64,000 nt of DNA. Origin: Vogesella sp. XCS3 (lineage in GTDB: Bacteria > Pseudomonadota > Gammaproteobacteria > Burkholderiales > Chromobacteriaceae). How positions within the stretch are numbered: the first letter of the stretch is position 1; each line of letters opens with the position of its first letter. The notes beneath the pieces are model-generated. The model saw only the letters and a list, made by a program, of their open reading frames with translations. It was not told where the DNA came from and did no database searches. A program made the translations under genes and the position numbers. This document shows, piece by piece, positions 18,404 through 27,830 of this stretch. Where the stretch lies: positions 743,501-807,500 of the forward strand of contig NZ_CP085530.1 in NCBI RefSeq assembly GCF_020616155.1, given 5' to 3'.

Positions 18404-20032
18404 ATGAAAATAAACTTGCCCGTTACCAGCACCGAGCGCTTTGTCGACCCGGATAGCCCTATTGTCAGTAAAACCGACCGCAAGGGCATGATCACCTATG
18501 TCAACCGGGCATTTATCGAAGTAAGCGGCTTCTCCGAAGAAGATCTACTGGGTAAAAACCACAATATCGTGCGCCACCCCGACATGCCGCCCGAAGGCTT
18601 TGCCGATTTATGGGTCTGCATCAAGGCGGGTATCCCGTGGCGCGGCCTGGTAAAAAACCGCTGCAAGAATGGGGATTTCTACTGGGTGGAAGCCTATGTC
18701 ACCCCCATCACCGAAAACGGCGAAATCGTGGGCTATATGTCGGTGCGTTCCAAGCCCAGCGCCGAGGAGGTGGCGCAGATAGAAGCGGTGTACAAGCAAA
18801 TACGCAACAAAGAGTTTGTACTGCCTTCGTCGCTGCAGCGCATGCAAAGCTACAAAGACCCGCTGCGCCTGGGCGCCGTGGGCATGGGTATCGGCCTGCT
18901 CTGCGCCACCGCCCTGAGCTGGTCGCCGCTGGACGTACTGTGGCACCGCGGGCTAGCCGGCACACTGGCGGTGGCGCTGGCGGCTGCCAGCGGGCTATTG
19001 GCCATGCGCTATTTCATGACCAGCCTGAACCGTATCGCCTCCGGCATGCGCTACATCAGCGAAGGCCAGCTTAGCCACAACCTGCCGGTAAAAACCGGCG
19101 GCATTCTGGGGCGGCTGGAGGCCGGGCTGGAATCGCTGCGCATTTACCAGCGCTCCATCGTAGCCGATGTCATTACCGCCAGCGTGCGTACCCACCAGCA
19201 TTCACAAGTATTGCAAACCGAGGTGGAGGCGTTGTCACACCGCACCAGCGAGCAGGTGCAAAGGCTGGAGCTGGTCAGCCGCAATATCGATGGCATGTCC
19301 GAGGCGGTAGCCGAGGTCGCCCGGCTGGCCCAGACCGGCCTGGAGGATGCACAAGCGACGCAAGTGGTGGCTACCCAGGGCGGTGAAGCCATGCAGCAGG
19401 CCTCGCACGCGGCCGACCGTGCGGTGGCTGTCGTAAACGACACCACTGAGTCCATCCAGCAGCTATTTAATGCCATGGACCGCATCCGCAGCATTACCGG
19501 CCAGATTCACGAGATATCCGACCAGACCAACCTGCTGGCGCTGAATGCCGCCATCGAAGCCGCCCGTGCCGGCGAAGCAGGCCGTGGTTTTGCCGTGGTG
19601 GCCGACGAGGTACGCCTGCTGGCCAACCGTGCCGATAGCGCCACCCAGGCCATCAATAACATTTTGTCGGATATCGAGGCCATTACCGGCCAGGCTTTCC
19701 GCAGCATGCAAGGCATGGCCAGCGAAGTAGGGCAGGTGAACCAGCGCACCCAATCGTCCAGCGCCCACCTGCAGCAACTTACGCTGACCGCAGCCCGTGC
19801 CCGCCAGCAGGCGCAGATCATTTGCGAGCAAATGCAGCAAAAAGCGCGTTCCTTGCAAGAGTCGGTACAAGCGCTGGGCGAGGTGAATGTGATGGCCGAA
19901 GGCAACCTGGCCTCCAGCCGTGCGGTACGCGAGCGCACGGCCGACGTTGAAACTTCTGCTTCAGACCTGAACAAGATGACCCGCGATTTTCACAAGTGGA
20001 CCAACCGCCGCAAACCTGTGGCCCAACTCTGA
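18404..20032 (+). CDS. Aer-like PAS chemoreceptor (energy or aerotaxis)
   Basis: A 542-residue receptor. Residues 15-120 form a PAS domain with the Aer pattern: [19 protein letters not shown], then [22 protein letters not shown]. In Aer this holds FAD and reads redox state. A hydrophobic region (about 150-205) anchors it to the inner membrane without a periplasmic sensor. It is followed by HAMP-like sequence and a signalling domain whose hairpin tip reads [25 protein letters not shown] lies before the ATG. It sits 12 bp after the HD-GYP gene and 14 bp before another receptor, consistent with one operon under the upstream FNR site. Confidence 0.92.
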   Translation: MKINLPVTSTERFVDPDSPIVSKTDRKGMITYVNRAFIEVSGFSEEDLLGKNHNIVRHPDMPPEGFADLWVCIKAGIPWRGLVKNRCKNGDFYWVEAYVTPITENGEIVGYMSVRSKPSAEEVAQIEAVYKQIRNKEFVLPSSLQRMQSYKDPLRLGAVGMGIGLLCATALSWSPLDVLWHRGLAGTLAVALAAASGLLAMRYFMTSLNRIASGMRYISEGQLSHNLPVKTGGILGRLEAGLESLRIYQRSIVADVITASVRTHQHSQVLQTEVEALSHRTSEQVQRLELVSRNIDGMSEAVAEVARLAQTGLEDAQATQVVATQGGEAMQQASHAADRAVAVVNDTTESIQQLFNAMDRIRSITGQIHEISDQTNLLALNAAIEAARAGEAGRGFAVVADEVRLLANRADSATQAINNILSDIEAITGQAFRSMQGMASEVGQVNQRTQSSSAHLQQLTLTAARARQQAQIICEQMQQKARSLQESVQALGEVNVMAEGNLASSRAVRERTADVETSASDLNKMTRDFHKWTNRRKPVAQL

Positions 20033-20046
20033 CCCTGACCGACACC

Positions 20047-21660
20047 ATGACTATCAAGACCAAACTATTGATTTTTACCCTGATCGCCTTGGCGGCAGCT
20101 TTACTCCCCAGCTTTATCGGCTTGCGGGCCCTGCAGGCAACAGAGCAGAAGCTGGTGGATGTCAACGAGCGGCTGATTCCCCGCCTGGACGACGTGGCCA
20201 ATATCCGCAGCTCTTTCAAAGATCTGCGCATTGAAAATATCTATCTGGTGTACGAGAACGCAGCTGATTTCCGCAAGGGAGCCAGCCAGCGCCGCCAGCA
20301 GGCTATCAGCAAGCTGGAAGGCTATCTGGCCACGTATAAAGCGGGGGCGGCTAACGACAACGAGCTGCAAATGCATAGCCGTTTCATGGCGCAGCTGGCG
20401 GACTATAACGCCCGCTTTGACGGCCTGATGGCGCTGCGTGCACAGCAAGCCAGCAGTGACGCCATGACGCCAGCCGTGGATGGCTGGCGCGCGGTCGGGG
20501 TGCAGCTGGGTAACTCGGTGAGTGCCTTGACCAGCGCCATTACCGACGATGCCCATAAAACCCGCGAAGCAGCCGAGGCCGATGTGGCGCAGGCCAAGGT
20601 GGTATTCGGCATTACGCTGGGTGTGTCGGTGCTGCTGCTGGCCGGCTTTAGTGCCGCCATTGTGGTGAGTATCAACCGCCCGGTAAGCAACGCTGTGCGA
20701 GCAGTGCAGCACATTGCCCAGCAGCAAGACCTGTCGCAGCAGGTAGAGGTCATGAACCGCGATGAAATTGGTGGCCTGCTAGGGGCATTTAACCAGCTGC
20801 TTGGCAAAATGCGCGAATCCATCCAGCAGCTGGGTGGCCACGCCCAGGCCGTTACCACGGCAGCAGAAGACTTGAGCGTCGCGTCGGACCAGGTAAAACA
20901 TGGTGCACACCACGCCAGTATTTCGGCATCGGAGATGGCCGCGGCCATCGAGCAGGTAACCGTCAGCATCAATCATATTGCCGAGCGTACCCGCGACGCC
21001 GACGAGCTGGCGATCGAATCCGGTAATCAGGTTGCCGCCGGCGAAAGCATGATTCAGGAAACCGTGGCCGAGATCGAAAGCCTTTCCAGCGCGGTAAATG
21101 AAACGGCGCGCTACGTGGGCGAGCTGCAAACCCGTACCGAGTCGATTGGCTCGGTGGTAAACGTGATCAGCGATATTGCCGACCAGATCAACCTGCTGGC
21201 GCTGAACGCCGCCATCGAGGCCGCCCGGGCCGGTGAGTCCGGCCGAGGCTTTGCCGTAGTAGCAGACGAAGTGCGCAAGCTGGCCGAGCGCACCACCAGC
21301 TCCACCACCCAGATCATCACCACGGTTTCCAGTATTCGCGAAGGCTCCAGCGAAACGGTGGGGCTGATTGAAAACGTGGTGCGCCGCGTAGAACAAGGCG
21401 TGGCCAAGGTGCGTGCTACCGGCGACACCATCGGTAATATCCGCCAGCTATCCAGGCAGGTAGAGCAGCAGGTCAGCGATATAGCCAATGCGATTCAGGA
21501 GCAAAGCAATGCCAGCGGCCTGATTGCCAAGCAGGTGGAGAATATTGCGCAAATCGCCGAGGAAAGCAGCGTGGCGGCAGAAAGTACCGCGCAGAACGCC
21601 CAGCGTTTGCATGGTTTGGCGCAGGACATGCGCCGTGATGTGGCTTGTTACCGGACTTGA
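20047..21660 (+). CDS. Methyl-accepting chemotaxis protein with four-helix-bundle sensor
   Basis: A 537-residue transmembrane receptor. TM1 is at about 6-28, then a periplasmic four-helix bundle (about 30-185: [20 protein letters not shown]), TM2 at about 188-210, HAMP ([11 protein letters not shown]...[12 protein letters not shown]) and a long coiled-coil signalling domain with the hairpin tip [19 protein letters not shown]. The ligand is unknown. Start [10 protein letters not shown] at 20047 is chosen because the 17 upstream residues overlap the previous gene's stop region and are not family-like. No CheR-tether pentapeptide is seen at the C terminus. Confidence 0.93.
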   Translation: MTIKTKLLIFTLIALAAALLPSFIGLRALQATEQKLVDVNERLIPRLDDVANIRSSFKDLRIENIYLVYENAADFRKGASQRRQQAISKLEGYLATYKAGAANDNELQMHSRFMAQLADYNARFDGLMALRAQQASSDAMTPAVDGWRAVGVQLGNSVSALTSAITDDAHKTREAAEADVAQAKVVFGITLGVSVLLLAGFSAAIVVSINRPVSNAVRAVQHIAQQQDLSQQVEVMNRDEIGGLLGAFNQLLGKMRESIQQLGGHAQAVTTAAEDLSVASDQVKHGAHHASISASEMAAAIEQVTVSINHIAERTRDADELAIESGNQVAAGESMIQETVAEIESLSSAVNETARYVGELQTRTESIGSVVNVISDIADQINLLALNAAIEAARAGESGRGFAVVADEVRKLAERTTSSTTQIITTVSSIREGSSETVGLIENVVRRVEQGVAKVRATGDTIGNIRQLSRQVEQQVSDIANAIQEQSNASGLIAKQVENIAQIAEESSVAAESTAQNAQRLHGLAQDMRRDVACYRT

Positions 21661-21669
21661 GGAGGCGTC

Positions 21670-21894
21670 ATGTGTTACCCGGATAAAAAGCGAGTAGACG
21701 TACTGAACGAGTACAAAACTGTCCGCAATGTTTCTGTGTTGTGCAGCAAACACGGTATCGCACGCGGTACATTTTATAAGTGGCTGAATGAGAGCAAGAC
21801 CGAGCGGCCCGAGCCACGCCGCAAATTGCAGCACACGCCCGCTCACCTCATCGCCATCGATGCCCTGCTGCGCCAGCGCTGGAGCCACAGCTAG
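21670..21894 (+). CDS. Small HTH protein downstream of a chemoreceptor
   Basis: A 74-residue protein with one helix-turn-helix: NVSVLCSKHGIARGTFYKWLNE at about residues 19-40. The pattern is like the N-terminal DNA-binding part of IS3/IS630-type transposases or small Xre-like proteins. It begins 9 bp after the receptor stop behind a strong GAGGAGGCG site, so it is very likely translated, and a terminator follows within 60 bp. There is no transposase remnant or inverted repeat nearby, so I do not call it an insertion sequence. Role unknown; a local regulator of the receptor operon is possible. Confidence 0.75.
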   Translation: MCYPDKKRVDVLNEYKTVRNVSVLCSKHGIARGTFYKWLNESKTERPEPRRKLQHTPAHLIAIDALLRQRWSHS

Positions 21895-21920
21895 GGCGGG
21901 TTGGCCGCCAATCCGTCAGG

Positions 21921-21953
21921 CTACCGTTGCATATTAGGCAACGGTAGCTTTGT
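21921..21953 (+). terminator. Terminator of the HD-GYP/receptor cluster
   Basis: The stem CTACCGTTGC/GCAACGGTAG with a seven-base loop is followed by CTTTG. The T tract is short. Confidence 0.75.
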
Positions 21954-22290
21954 GTGCTTTATCAGGCATGGCAATAAATCTGGCAGCCATGCTGCATCTT
22001 GTGCATTTTCACGCCGACCAGCGCTAACCCCCCGTTTTACATACTGCCCCGCCTGTTGCTGCTACCTGTTTCCCTTATATGGCATTCTTATTGGCACCAT
22101 ATATGCCCAGCATTAAATAGCCCTGCGGCATAAATATGTCCACATAATAAGTGGCGGGATTCAGGGTAATACCCTGTTTGCAGCAATATTTTCTGCTATC
22201 TAATTAATGGTGTGTTGTTGTACTGGGCAACGCGCATTGCTAGCGCACCAATTCATGCGGTGCATCGAATGTGAATGACAGGGGGTTTCT
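21954..22290 (+). other. Intergenic region upstream of the third receptor gene
   Basis: These 337 bases are AT-richer than the genes and show no open frame with coding character. A promoter for the receptor at 22291 is expected here but I cannot place one with confidence. Confidence 0.4.
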
Positions 22291-24018
22291 ATGAGCCAAC
22301 CAATAAAAGCAAACAAGAATAACGTGTTTTTGCGCAATGTCATTTTCTCGGCAGTTCTACTGGTTCTGGTTGCGCTGGGCTTCATCGGCATGGTGATCGC
22401 AAACCGCCAGCTATCTGCCGCCGAGCTGCAACGCTATGTTTCCTATCAGCTGGCTGACGAGCTTCGCCAGTCTTCAGACGACCTGACCCGCCTGGCCCGT
22501 ACCTATGTCATTACCCAGAACGCTGAATACGAGCGTGAATACCTGGCCATACTCGATATCCGTAATGGTAAAAAACCGCGCCCGCAAAACTACAACCGCA
22601 TCTACTGGGACTTTGTGGCAGTAGGCGGGCAGGCGCCACGCCCAGATTCCGGCGATAGCATTGCGCTGCTGGACCTGATGCGGCAAAACGGTTTTACCGA
22701 TGCCGAGCTGGCCAAGCTGGATGAGGCCAAGAAGAACTCCGACGGGCTGGTCGGCATTGAAGTAGAGGCCATGGGGCTGGTGAAGAAAGATACGTCTGCG
22801 GAGGCGCTAAACAAGGCGGCCCAGATGATGCACGACTCTCGCTACCATGCCGAAAAAGCGAAAATCATGCGGCCTATCGACGACTTTTACCAGTTGATGG
22901 AAGCGCGCACCTCTGAGGCCATTGCGCAAGCCAGTGCCGTAGCCAACGTGCTTACCTTGCTTTTCATTATTGCCGTAGTGTGCCTTACCGTCATGCTGTG
23001 GATTACCTACCGCTCCTTGCAGGCGGTGCTGGGTGCGCCGGTAGAAGTTGTCAAACAGCACATCGCCAGAATGGCAGACGGGGATTTCTCCCATGTCATT
23101 CAAGCTTCCGGTGCGGAGGACAACCTGATGGCGCACCTGGCCGACATGCAGCAGCGCCTGAGCAGCCTGATTAACAAGGTGCGCCACGCCAGCCGCTTGC
23201 TTAGCCAGCAGACGGGGGATATCAACTCGGCCGCCACCGACGCGGTAGGCTATGCCCGTGACCAGGCCCAGGCCACCGCCGCGATGGCAGCCTCGCTGGA
23301 ACAACTGGTGGTGAGCATCAACCATGCCAGCGACAACGCCCGGGATACGCAGGCTGTTGCAGCGGGCTCCGAAGACACGCTGGAGCATGGTGGTACGGTT
23401 ATCCGTGAAACGGTCACCAGCATCGAGTCCATTGCTGCCCGCGTGCGCAGCACCTCCAGCAGTGTGAGCGAGCTGAATGTCCATGCGCAGCAGATCAACA
23501 TGATTGTGAACGTGATCAAGGATATTGCCGACCAGACCAACCTGCTGGCGCTGAACGCCGCCATCGAGGCTGCACGCGCAGGCGAGCAGGGCCGTGGCTT
23601 TGCGGTAGTGGCCGACGAGGTACGCAAGCTGGCCGAGCGTACTGCCATGTCTACCCAGGAAATTACTGCCACCATCAGCAAGATACAGCAGGGTACCGAA
23701 CAGTCGGTACAGAGTATGAGCGATGGGGTGCAGAGCGTAGACCAAGGCGTGGAGATGGCCAACCAGGCCGGTGCCGCCTTGCAGGAGATACGCCATAGCG
23801 CCAACCAGATCATTGCCGGCATCAGCGATATCAGCCACGTGCTGCAAGAGCAAGCCACCGCGGCCAACCATGTTGCATCCAATGTGGAACGGGTTTCGCA
23901 GCTTGCCGATAGCTCCAGCGCGCGCATTGGTGTGCTGTTCCAGTCGGCTGAAGTGCTGCACCAGGTAGCCAGCAGCCTGGGTGAGGATATCAGCCACTTC
24001 AGACTGGCCGGCCAGTAG
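22291..24018 (+). CDS. Methyl-accepting chemotaxis protein with large periplasmic sensor
   Basis: A 575-residue receptor with TM1 at about 14-36 and TM2 at about 207-230. The periplasmic region of about 170 residues ([35 protein letters not shown]) is not a family I can name from memory. It is followed by HAMP and a signalling domain with tip [19 protein letters not shown]. The ribosome site AGGGGG precedes the ATG. It has its own terminator, so it is likely monocistronic. Ligand unknown. Confidence 0.92.
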   Translation: MSQPIKANKNNVFLRNVIFSAVLLVLVALGFIGMVIANRQLSAAELQRYVSYQLADELRQSSDDLTRLARTYVITQNAEYEREYLAILDIRNGKKPRPQNYNRIYWDFVAVGGQAPRPDSGDSIALLDLMRQNGFTDAELAKLDEAKKNSDGLVGIEVEAMGLVKKDTSAEALNKAAQMMHDSRYHAEKAKIMRPIDDFYQLMEARTSEAIAQASAVANVLTLLFIIAVVCLTVMLWITYRSLQAVLGAPVEVVKQHIARMADGDFSHVIQASGAEDNLMAHLADMQQRLSSLINKVRHASRLLSQQTGDINSAATDAVGYARDQAQATAAMAASLEQLVVSINHASDNARDTQAVAAGSEDTLEHGGTVIRETVTSIESIAARVRSTSSSVSELNVHAQQINMIVNVIKDIADQTNLLALNAAIEAARAGEQGRGFAVVADEVRKLAERTAMSTQEITATISKIQQGTEQSVQSMSDGVQSVDQGVEMANQAGAALQEIRHSANQIIAGISDISHVLQEQATAANHVASNVERVSQLADSSSARIGVLFQSAEVLHQVASSLGEDISHFRLAGQ

Positions 24019-24057
24019 CAAACCGCAACAAGCCCGGCGGTCGGCCGGGCAAAAGAA

Positions 24058-24090
24058 AGCCGCACCCTGTTGATCAGGGGGCGGCTTTTT
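24058..24090 (+). terminator. Terminator after the receptor gene
   Basis: The stem AGCCGC-A-CCCTG/CAGGG-G-GCGGCT with one internal mismatch is followed by TTTTT. A second GC-rich hairpin precedes it at 24032-24050. Confidence 0.85.
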
Positions 24091-24189
24091 CATGTCCTGC
24101 TGGCTGCGTATGGTTTGCACCGCTAGCGTAAACGTTTCACAGGCTGGCGTTCGGTATCCGAATCAGGCCCGCCGGCAGGGTTGGCCGCG

Positions 24190-25056
24190 TTACTGTGCGC
24201 TGGCCAGCCGCGCGCGGCCCCAGCGGTTGATCCACAGCGACGCCATGATCACTGCGCCGCCCAGCGCCAGGCGGGGCAGGTCGGCGTCGCGGTTCCAGAT
24301 CAGCACGTTTACCAGCAGGCCCGCCGGCACGTGCAGCTCGTTCATGATGGCCAGCGTACCGGCGCTGACCTGCGTGCTGCCTTTTACCCACCAGTACATG
24401 CCCAGCGCCGTGGCAAACACCCCCATGTAAACCAGCACTCCCCACTGCAGCGCCGTATGCGGCAGGCGTTGCATATCGCCAAACAGCAGGAAAGACGGCA
24501 ATGCCAGCAGCAGCGCACCCAGAAAGAAATGGCCAAAGTAGTGGTGCAACGGCTGGCTTACCGGGTACTGCTGCAGCAAGCGGCGGCACAGCACCTGGCC
24601 TGCGGCAAAGGTAAAGTTGGCCAGCTGCAGCAGCAGGAAGCCGGTCAGGTATTCCCCGGTAAGCGGCTGAAAGCGGATGATCACCCCGCCACCCACCGCC
24701 ACCGTGGCGGCCAGCAGCGCCCAGGGGTTAAAGCGGCGCGCCAGTGCATCGTCAAACAGCGTGACATACAGCGGTGTCAGCACGGTAAACAGCAGCACCT
24801 CCGGCACGGTTAGCACATGAAAGCTGCGATACAGGCACAGGTAAGTCACGCCAAACTGCAACGCGCCGGCCAGCCAGAAACCACCCAGCAGGCGTGCAGG
24901 CAGGCCGCGCCACACGGTAAAGGGCAAAAACAGCGCAGCGGCGATCAGCACCCGCAGCAGCACGGCAAAATCACTGTCCACCTGCCCGGCCAGGTACTGG
25001 CCGATCAGGCTAAAAGAAAATGCCCACAGGGCGGTAACAATCAATAGATAAGGCAT
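24190..25056 (-). CDS. EamA/DMT-family exporter
   Basis: A 288-residue inner-membrane protein with ten hydrophobic helices in two repeated EamA halves (MPYLLIVTALWAFSFSLIGQ at the start of the first). It belongs to the drug/metabolite transporter superfamily. Members export amino acids, amines or other metabolites by proton antiport. The substrate cannot be inferred. The ATG at 25056 is preferred to an upstream TTG. A copy of GTTGGCCGC touches its stop codon and another lies upstream of its start (25119). Confidence 0.88.
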   Translation of the reverse strand: MPYLLIVTALWAFSFSLIGQYLAGQVDSDFAVLLRVLIAAALFLPFTVWRGLPARLLGGFWLAGALQFGVTYLCLYRSFHVLTVPEVLLFTVLTPLYVTLFDDALARRFNPWALLAATVAVGGGVIIRFQPLTGEYLTGFLLLQLANFTFAAGQVLCRRLLQQYPVSQPLHHYFGHFFLGALLLALPSFLLFGDMQRLPHTALQWGVLVYMGVFATALGMYWWVKGSTQVSAGTLAIMNELHVPAGLLVNVLIWNRDADLPRLALGGAVIMASLWINRWGRARLASAQ

Positions 25057-25225
25057 GGCAACTCGCAACAAGAGCGGGGGTGGATGATAGGCCGCTGCCG
25101 CGCTGCAGGCTAGTGCCCTGCGGCCAACCTAGCCTTTTACCTCGCCGTGCCTGATGGTTTTTCTTTTAATGCAAATTGCATCGATTATACTGATGACTTA
25201 GTGGGTTCAATCAAAAGAGGCGGCA

Positions 25226-25759
25226 ATGCTAAACCTGATGTCATCGAATTTTGCCTTGGGTCTACGCCCGTCGCGTAGCCAGGACCAGCCCTTTATCCAG
25301 CAAGTATTCAGCAGCGCCCGGCCGGATTTGCAGTATATCGATGGGGAAGCCGACCTGATCGAGTCTGTTATCCAGCTGCAGCAAGAAGTATTGCTGCGAG
25401 GGGCCGAGCAAGCGCACCCCGGAGCCATGCATTTCATCATCGAACAGGATGGCCAGCCCATTGGGGTAACCTTGGTCGATTTTGGTGAGCAGGCCGTGCA
25501 CATCATCTTTTTGGCGATGTTGCCGGCGCTGCGTGGCATGGGCTATGGCAAACAGGTTTTGCAGCATCTGCAACAGGCTGCCTGGCAGGTGCGCGCCCCG
25601 CTCACCGTGGTGGTATGGAAAAGCAATCTGGCGGCTCGCCAGCTGTATTTGTCGCTGGGCTTTATGGTGGCAGAGCAGGGCGAAATGGCCGACAAGCTGG
25701 TATGGCACCCGCAGCAAGACCCGGCACAGCAGCGGGCAGCTGCCCTGCTACCAGCCTGA
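25226..25759 (+). CDS. GNAT-family N-acetyltransferase
   Basis: A 177-residue cytosolic acetyltransferase. Beta-strand 4 and motif A read VHIIFLAMLPALRGMGYGKQVLQHL, with the acetyl-CoA pyrophosphate loop R/Q-x-x-G-x-G/A seen as RGMGYG. Motif B follows: NLAARQLYLSLGFMVAEQG. A good AGAGGCGG site precedes the ATG. Substrate unknown. It converges with the DUF6916/tail-collar genes. Confidence 0.85.
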   Translation: MLNLMSSNFALGLRPSRSQDQPFIQQVFSSARPDLQYIDGEADLIESVIQLQQEVLLRGAEQAHPGAMHFIIEQDGQPIGVTLVDFGEQAVHIIFLAMLPALRGMGYGKQVLQHLQQAAWQVRAPLTVVVWKSNLAARQLYLSLGFMVAEQGEMADKLVWHPQQDPAQQRAAALLPA

Positions 25760-25764
25760 ACGCG

Positions 25765-25786
25765 GGCCCGCTGTTGGTAGCGGGCC
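25765..25786. terminator. Hairpin between convergent genes
   Basis: An 8-bp stem GGCCCGCT/AGCGGGCC with a six-base loop lies just past the GNAT stop. No clear T tract follows, so termination is only plausible. Confidence 0.45.
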
Positions 25787-25823
25787 AGGCAGACAACACC
25801 CTACCTATCTGAACCAAGGCAGG

Positions 25824-26153
25824 CTAATTGAATGGCAGCTGAAAGTAAGCCCAGGCTGGGTCGCGCCCGGCTGCTGCCACGCGGCCAACCCAGACCTCAT
25901 CCAGCGTAATCTCGGGGCCACCAACCGCGGCCGGCAGCCGCAACTGGCCTTGCAGGTCACCCATGGGGGCTGGCTCCGGCATGGCCAGCTCCACCACAAA
26001 CGGGCTGCGCGCGCTGCCTGGCAGCTGGGCCAGAGGGCGCAGGCGAATTGCCTGGATATGCAGGGTGATCCCTGCAGCAAACTGCTCGTTGCACATCAGG
26101 CAAGGCTGCCCGAGCAAGGGCATGAAATCCTCGGCTTGAATGTTCGCCAACAT
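25824..26153 (-). CDS. Small protein next to tail-collar gene (DUF6916-like)
   Basis: A 109-residue protein, MLANIQAEDFMPLLGQPCLM..., rich in beta-strand patterns (ITLHIQAIRL, SPFVVELAMPEPA, ITLDEVWVGRV). The size, opening and position beside a tail-collar protein fit the DUF6916 family as I remember it; the assignment is not certain. The start at 26153 has GGAAAG six bases upstream; another ATG lies six bases before. It is 56 bp downstream of the tail-collar gene on the same strand, so cotranscribed. No signal peptide or membrane segment is seen. Confidence 0.6.
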   Translation of the reverse strand: MLANIQAEDFMPLLGQPCLMCNEQFAAGITLHIQAIRLRPLAQLPGSARSPFVVELAMPEPAPMGDLQGQLRLPAAVGGPEITLDEVWVGRVAAAGRDPAWAYFQLPFN

Positions 26154-26209
26154 AGTCATCTTTCCATAGAAAATGCCCCGGCAGGGCACCGCACGGGGCT
26201 GGGGGCAGG

Positions 26210-26797
26210 TTACGGGCGTACCGGATACAGGCCGTTAATGGCGATACAGAAGTTCAGCGCCAGGAACGGGTTCAGTACCGACACCGGCGCGTTGCCACCT
26301 GTCAGGTCGGTATTGCCCGTAGCCGACAGGCCCTTCACCGATACCGGGTTATTCAGTGCAGTACTCCAGACCGTGGCCAAGCCGGTGCCGGCGCCGGATG
26401 CTCCCAGATAAGGGTTGCTGGCGCTTGGAGCAGCGGCGGGCGTGGCAGGGGTAGGTGTGCCTGCTGCATGAAATGTTACCGCCATGGATGTCGCCGTGTG
26501 CGAGTGCGCAGGCAGGTTGGCCACGCTCAGCGCCACATTCTGGGTGCCGCCAAACTGGCCGGGGTTGTAGGCTGGCAGGTTATAAGCAGGCTGCGCCGGG
26601 CCGGTACCGATAGGCATGCGGCCAGTCAAATTGGGCAGCTTGAAGTTCTGTGATGCCGTACCGCCATACAGGGTGCCCAGCAGTGAGTACAGCGCCTCAT
26701 ATTGGCTCACCTGATAGGTTTGACCTTGGCAGAGAGCCCAGTCTTGCGGGGCATAGTTAAAACCATAGATGGTGATGGTTCCCATATAGGCATCCAT
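26210..26797 (-). CDS. Phage tail-collar domain protein (microcystin-dependent-protein type)
   Basis: A 195-residue protein opening MDAYMGTITIYGFNYAPQDWALCQGQ, with YEALYSLLGTLYGG, NFKLPNLTGRMPIGTG and AHSHTA. These are hallmarks of the collar-like domain seen in short tail fibres and in chromosomal proteins annotated MdpB. The low-complexity TPATPAAAPSASNPY linker and the C-terminal PFLALNFCIAINGLYPVR also fit. The ribosome site AAAAAGGAGCG is strong. No other phage gene is near, so this is a stand-alone chromosomal gene pair; its role, possibly in surface or tail-like structures, is not established. Confidence 0.88.
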   Translation of the reverse strand: MDAYMGTITIYGFNYAPQDWALCQGQTYQVSQYEALYSLLGTLYGGTASQNFKLPNLTGRMPIGTGPAQPAYNLPAYNPGQFGGTQNVALSVANLPAHSHTATSMAVTFHAAGTPTPATPAAAPSASNPYLGASGAGTGLATVWSTALNNPVSVKGLSATGNTDLTGGNAPVSVLNPFLALNFCIAINGLYPVRP

Positions 26798-27127
26798 TTG
26801 CGCTCCTTTTTCAATGGCCGGTATAAACATGTTAGCCAGCACGGAATGTGATTGGCATAAGTCGTTGTAGGCTATTCCGGCTGCATTTCAATGCAAAAAA
26901 TGCATTTTGCAATTTAATATCAATAAAATTTAATTGAAATAGAGCGGTCGCGTGTCCTGCAGGCTATGGCGGGTAGAACATGCCGGCTAGTCTGGCCATG
27001 AAAAGCCGCACTGCCCGCACTCGGCGTTATGGATGAAGGTGCCGGCCATGGCGCATCGATTGGCCGTAGAGGAGTGCAGAAATGGCTGGGTCATTACGCA
27101 CTTGGCTGCCGTGCATACGGTACAAGC
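26798..27127 (-). other. Intergenic region upstream of the tail-collar gene
   Basis: About 330 bases without a convincing gene. It is very AT-rich from 26880 to 26945, where the promoter of the tail-collar pair is expected. The rest holds nothing I recognise. Confidence 0.4.
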
Positions 27128-27155
27128 CAAAAAAAAGCCCTCCGCAAGGGAGGGC
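27128..27155 (-). terminator. Terminator of slyD
   Basis: On the minus strand GCCCTCC/GGAGGGC is followed by a run of eight or nine T. It lies 25 bp past the slyD stop codon. Confidence 0.9.
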
Positions 27156-27179
27156 TGTGTGGGTACCGGCCAGCGGCAA

Positions 27180-27656
27180 TCAGTGCTGGTGGCCGTGTTC
27201 GCCGTGTACGTGCTGGTGGGCAATTTCTTCGGCGGTGGCCGCGCGCACGTCTACCACCTTGATGGCGAAGCGCAAGGTTTTGCCGCACAGCGGGTGGTTA
27301 CCGTCCAGCAGCACGGTAGGGCCTTTGATCTTGGTCACAAAATAGTAGCGCGGCTCGCCGTCCGGGCCGGTGCGCTGGATCTGGCCGCCTACTTTCACGC
27401 CTGGCGGAAAGTCCACTTTGGCCATGGTGGTGACCAGTGCTTCGTCACGCTCGCCAAATGCATCAGCCGGGCTCAGTTCCAGCGTGGTCTGGTAGCCGGC
27501 CTCCTGGCCTTCCAGCGCTGCTTCCAGCTTGGCGAACAGGTTGTCGTAATCGCCGTGCAGGTAAGAAACCGGCTTTTTGCCGTCGTCGTAGATATTGCCC
27601 TGGCTATCGGTAACTTTCATGCGCAGGGTAACGGCGGTGTCTTTAGTAATGTTCAT
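27180..27656 (-). CDS. slyD: FKBP-type peptidyl-prolyl isomerase, SlyD-like
   Basis: A 158-residue cytosolic prolyl isomerase and chaperone. The FKBP fold is interrupted by the insert-in-flap domain typical of SlyD (LSPADAFGERDEAL through PRYYFVTKIKGPTVLLDGNHPLCGKTLRF). The C terminus is rich in histidine (HQHVHGEHGHQH) and could bind nickel or zinc, but is shorter than the metal tail of E. coli SlyD. Single gene with its own terminator. Confidence 0.92.
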   Translation of the reverse strand: MNITKDTAVTLRMKVTDSQGNIYDDGKKPVSYLHGDYDNLFAKLEAALEGQEAGYQTTLELSPADAFGERDEALVTTMAKVDFPPGVKVGGQIQRTGPDGEPRYYFVTKIKGPTVLLDGNHPLCGKTLRFAIKVVDVRAATAEEIAHQHVHGEHGHQH

Positions 27657-27830
27657 GGCAGGTGAGGGCAGAAAAAAAATGAGGGAGAAGGGTGGCAGCT
27701 AGCCGTGGGCGTGTCAACTGCCGGCCAGGCGCCGGGCAGCATCAGCGCTTTAGCTGCCCCATGTGGCAATGACGGCAAGGCCGGTGCTGCGCGTCGCCCG
27801 TGCTAGATAGGCACGGGCGGCTCCGTATAT

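Noticed and set aside
21670..21894. Insertion sequence
   Set aside because: HTH only; no catalytic DDE domain, terminal inverted repeats or target duplication.
25226..26797. Prophage
   Set aside because: Only a collar-domain gene and a small partner; no capsid, terminase, integrase or tail genes.
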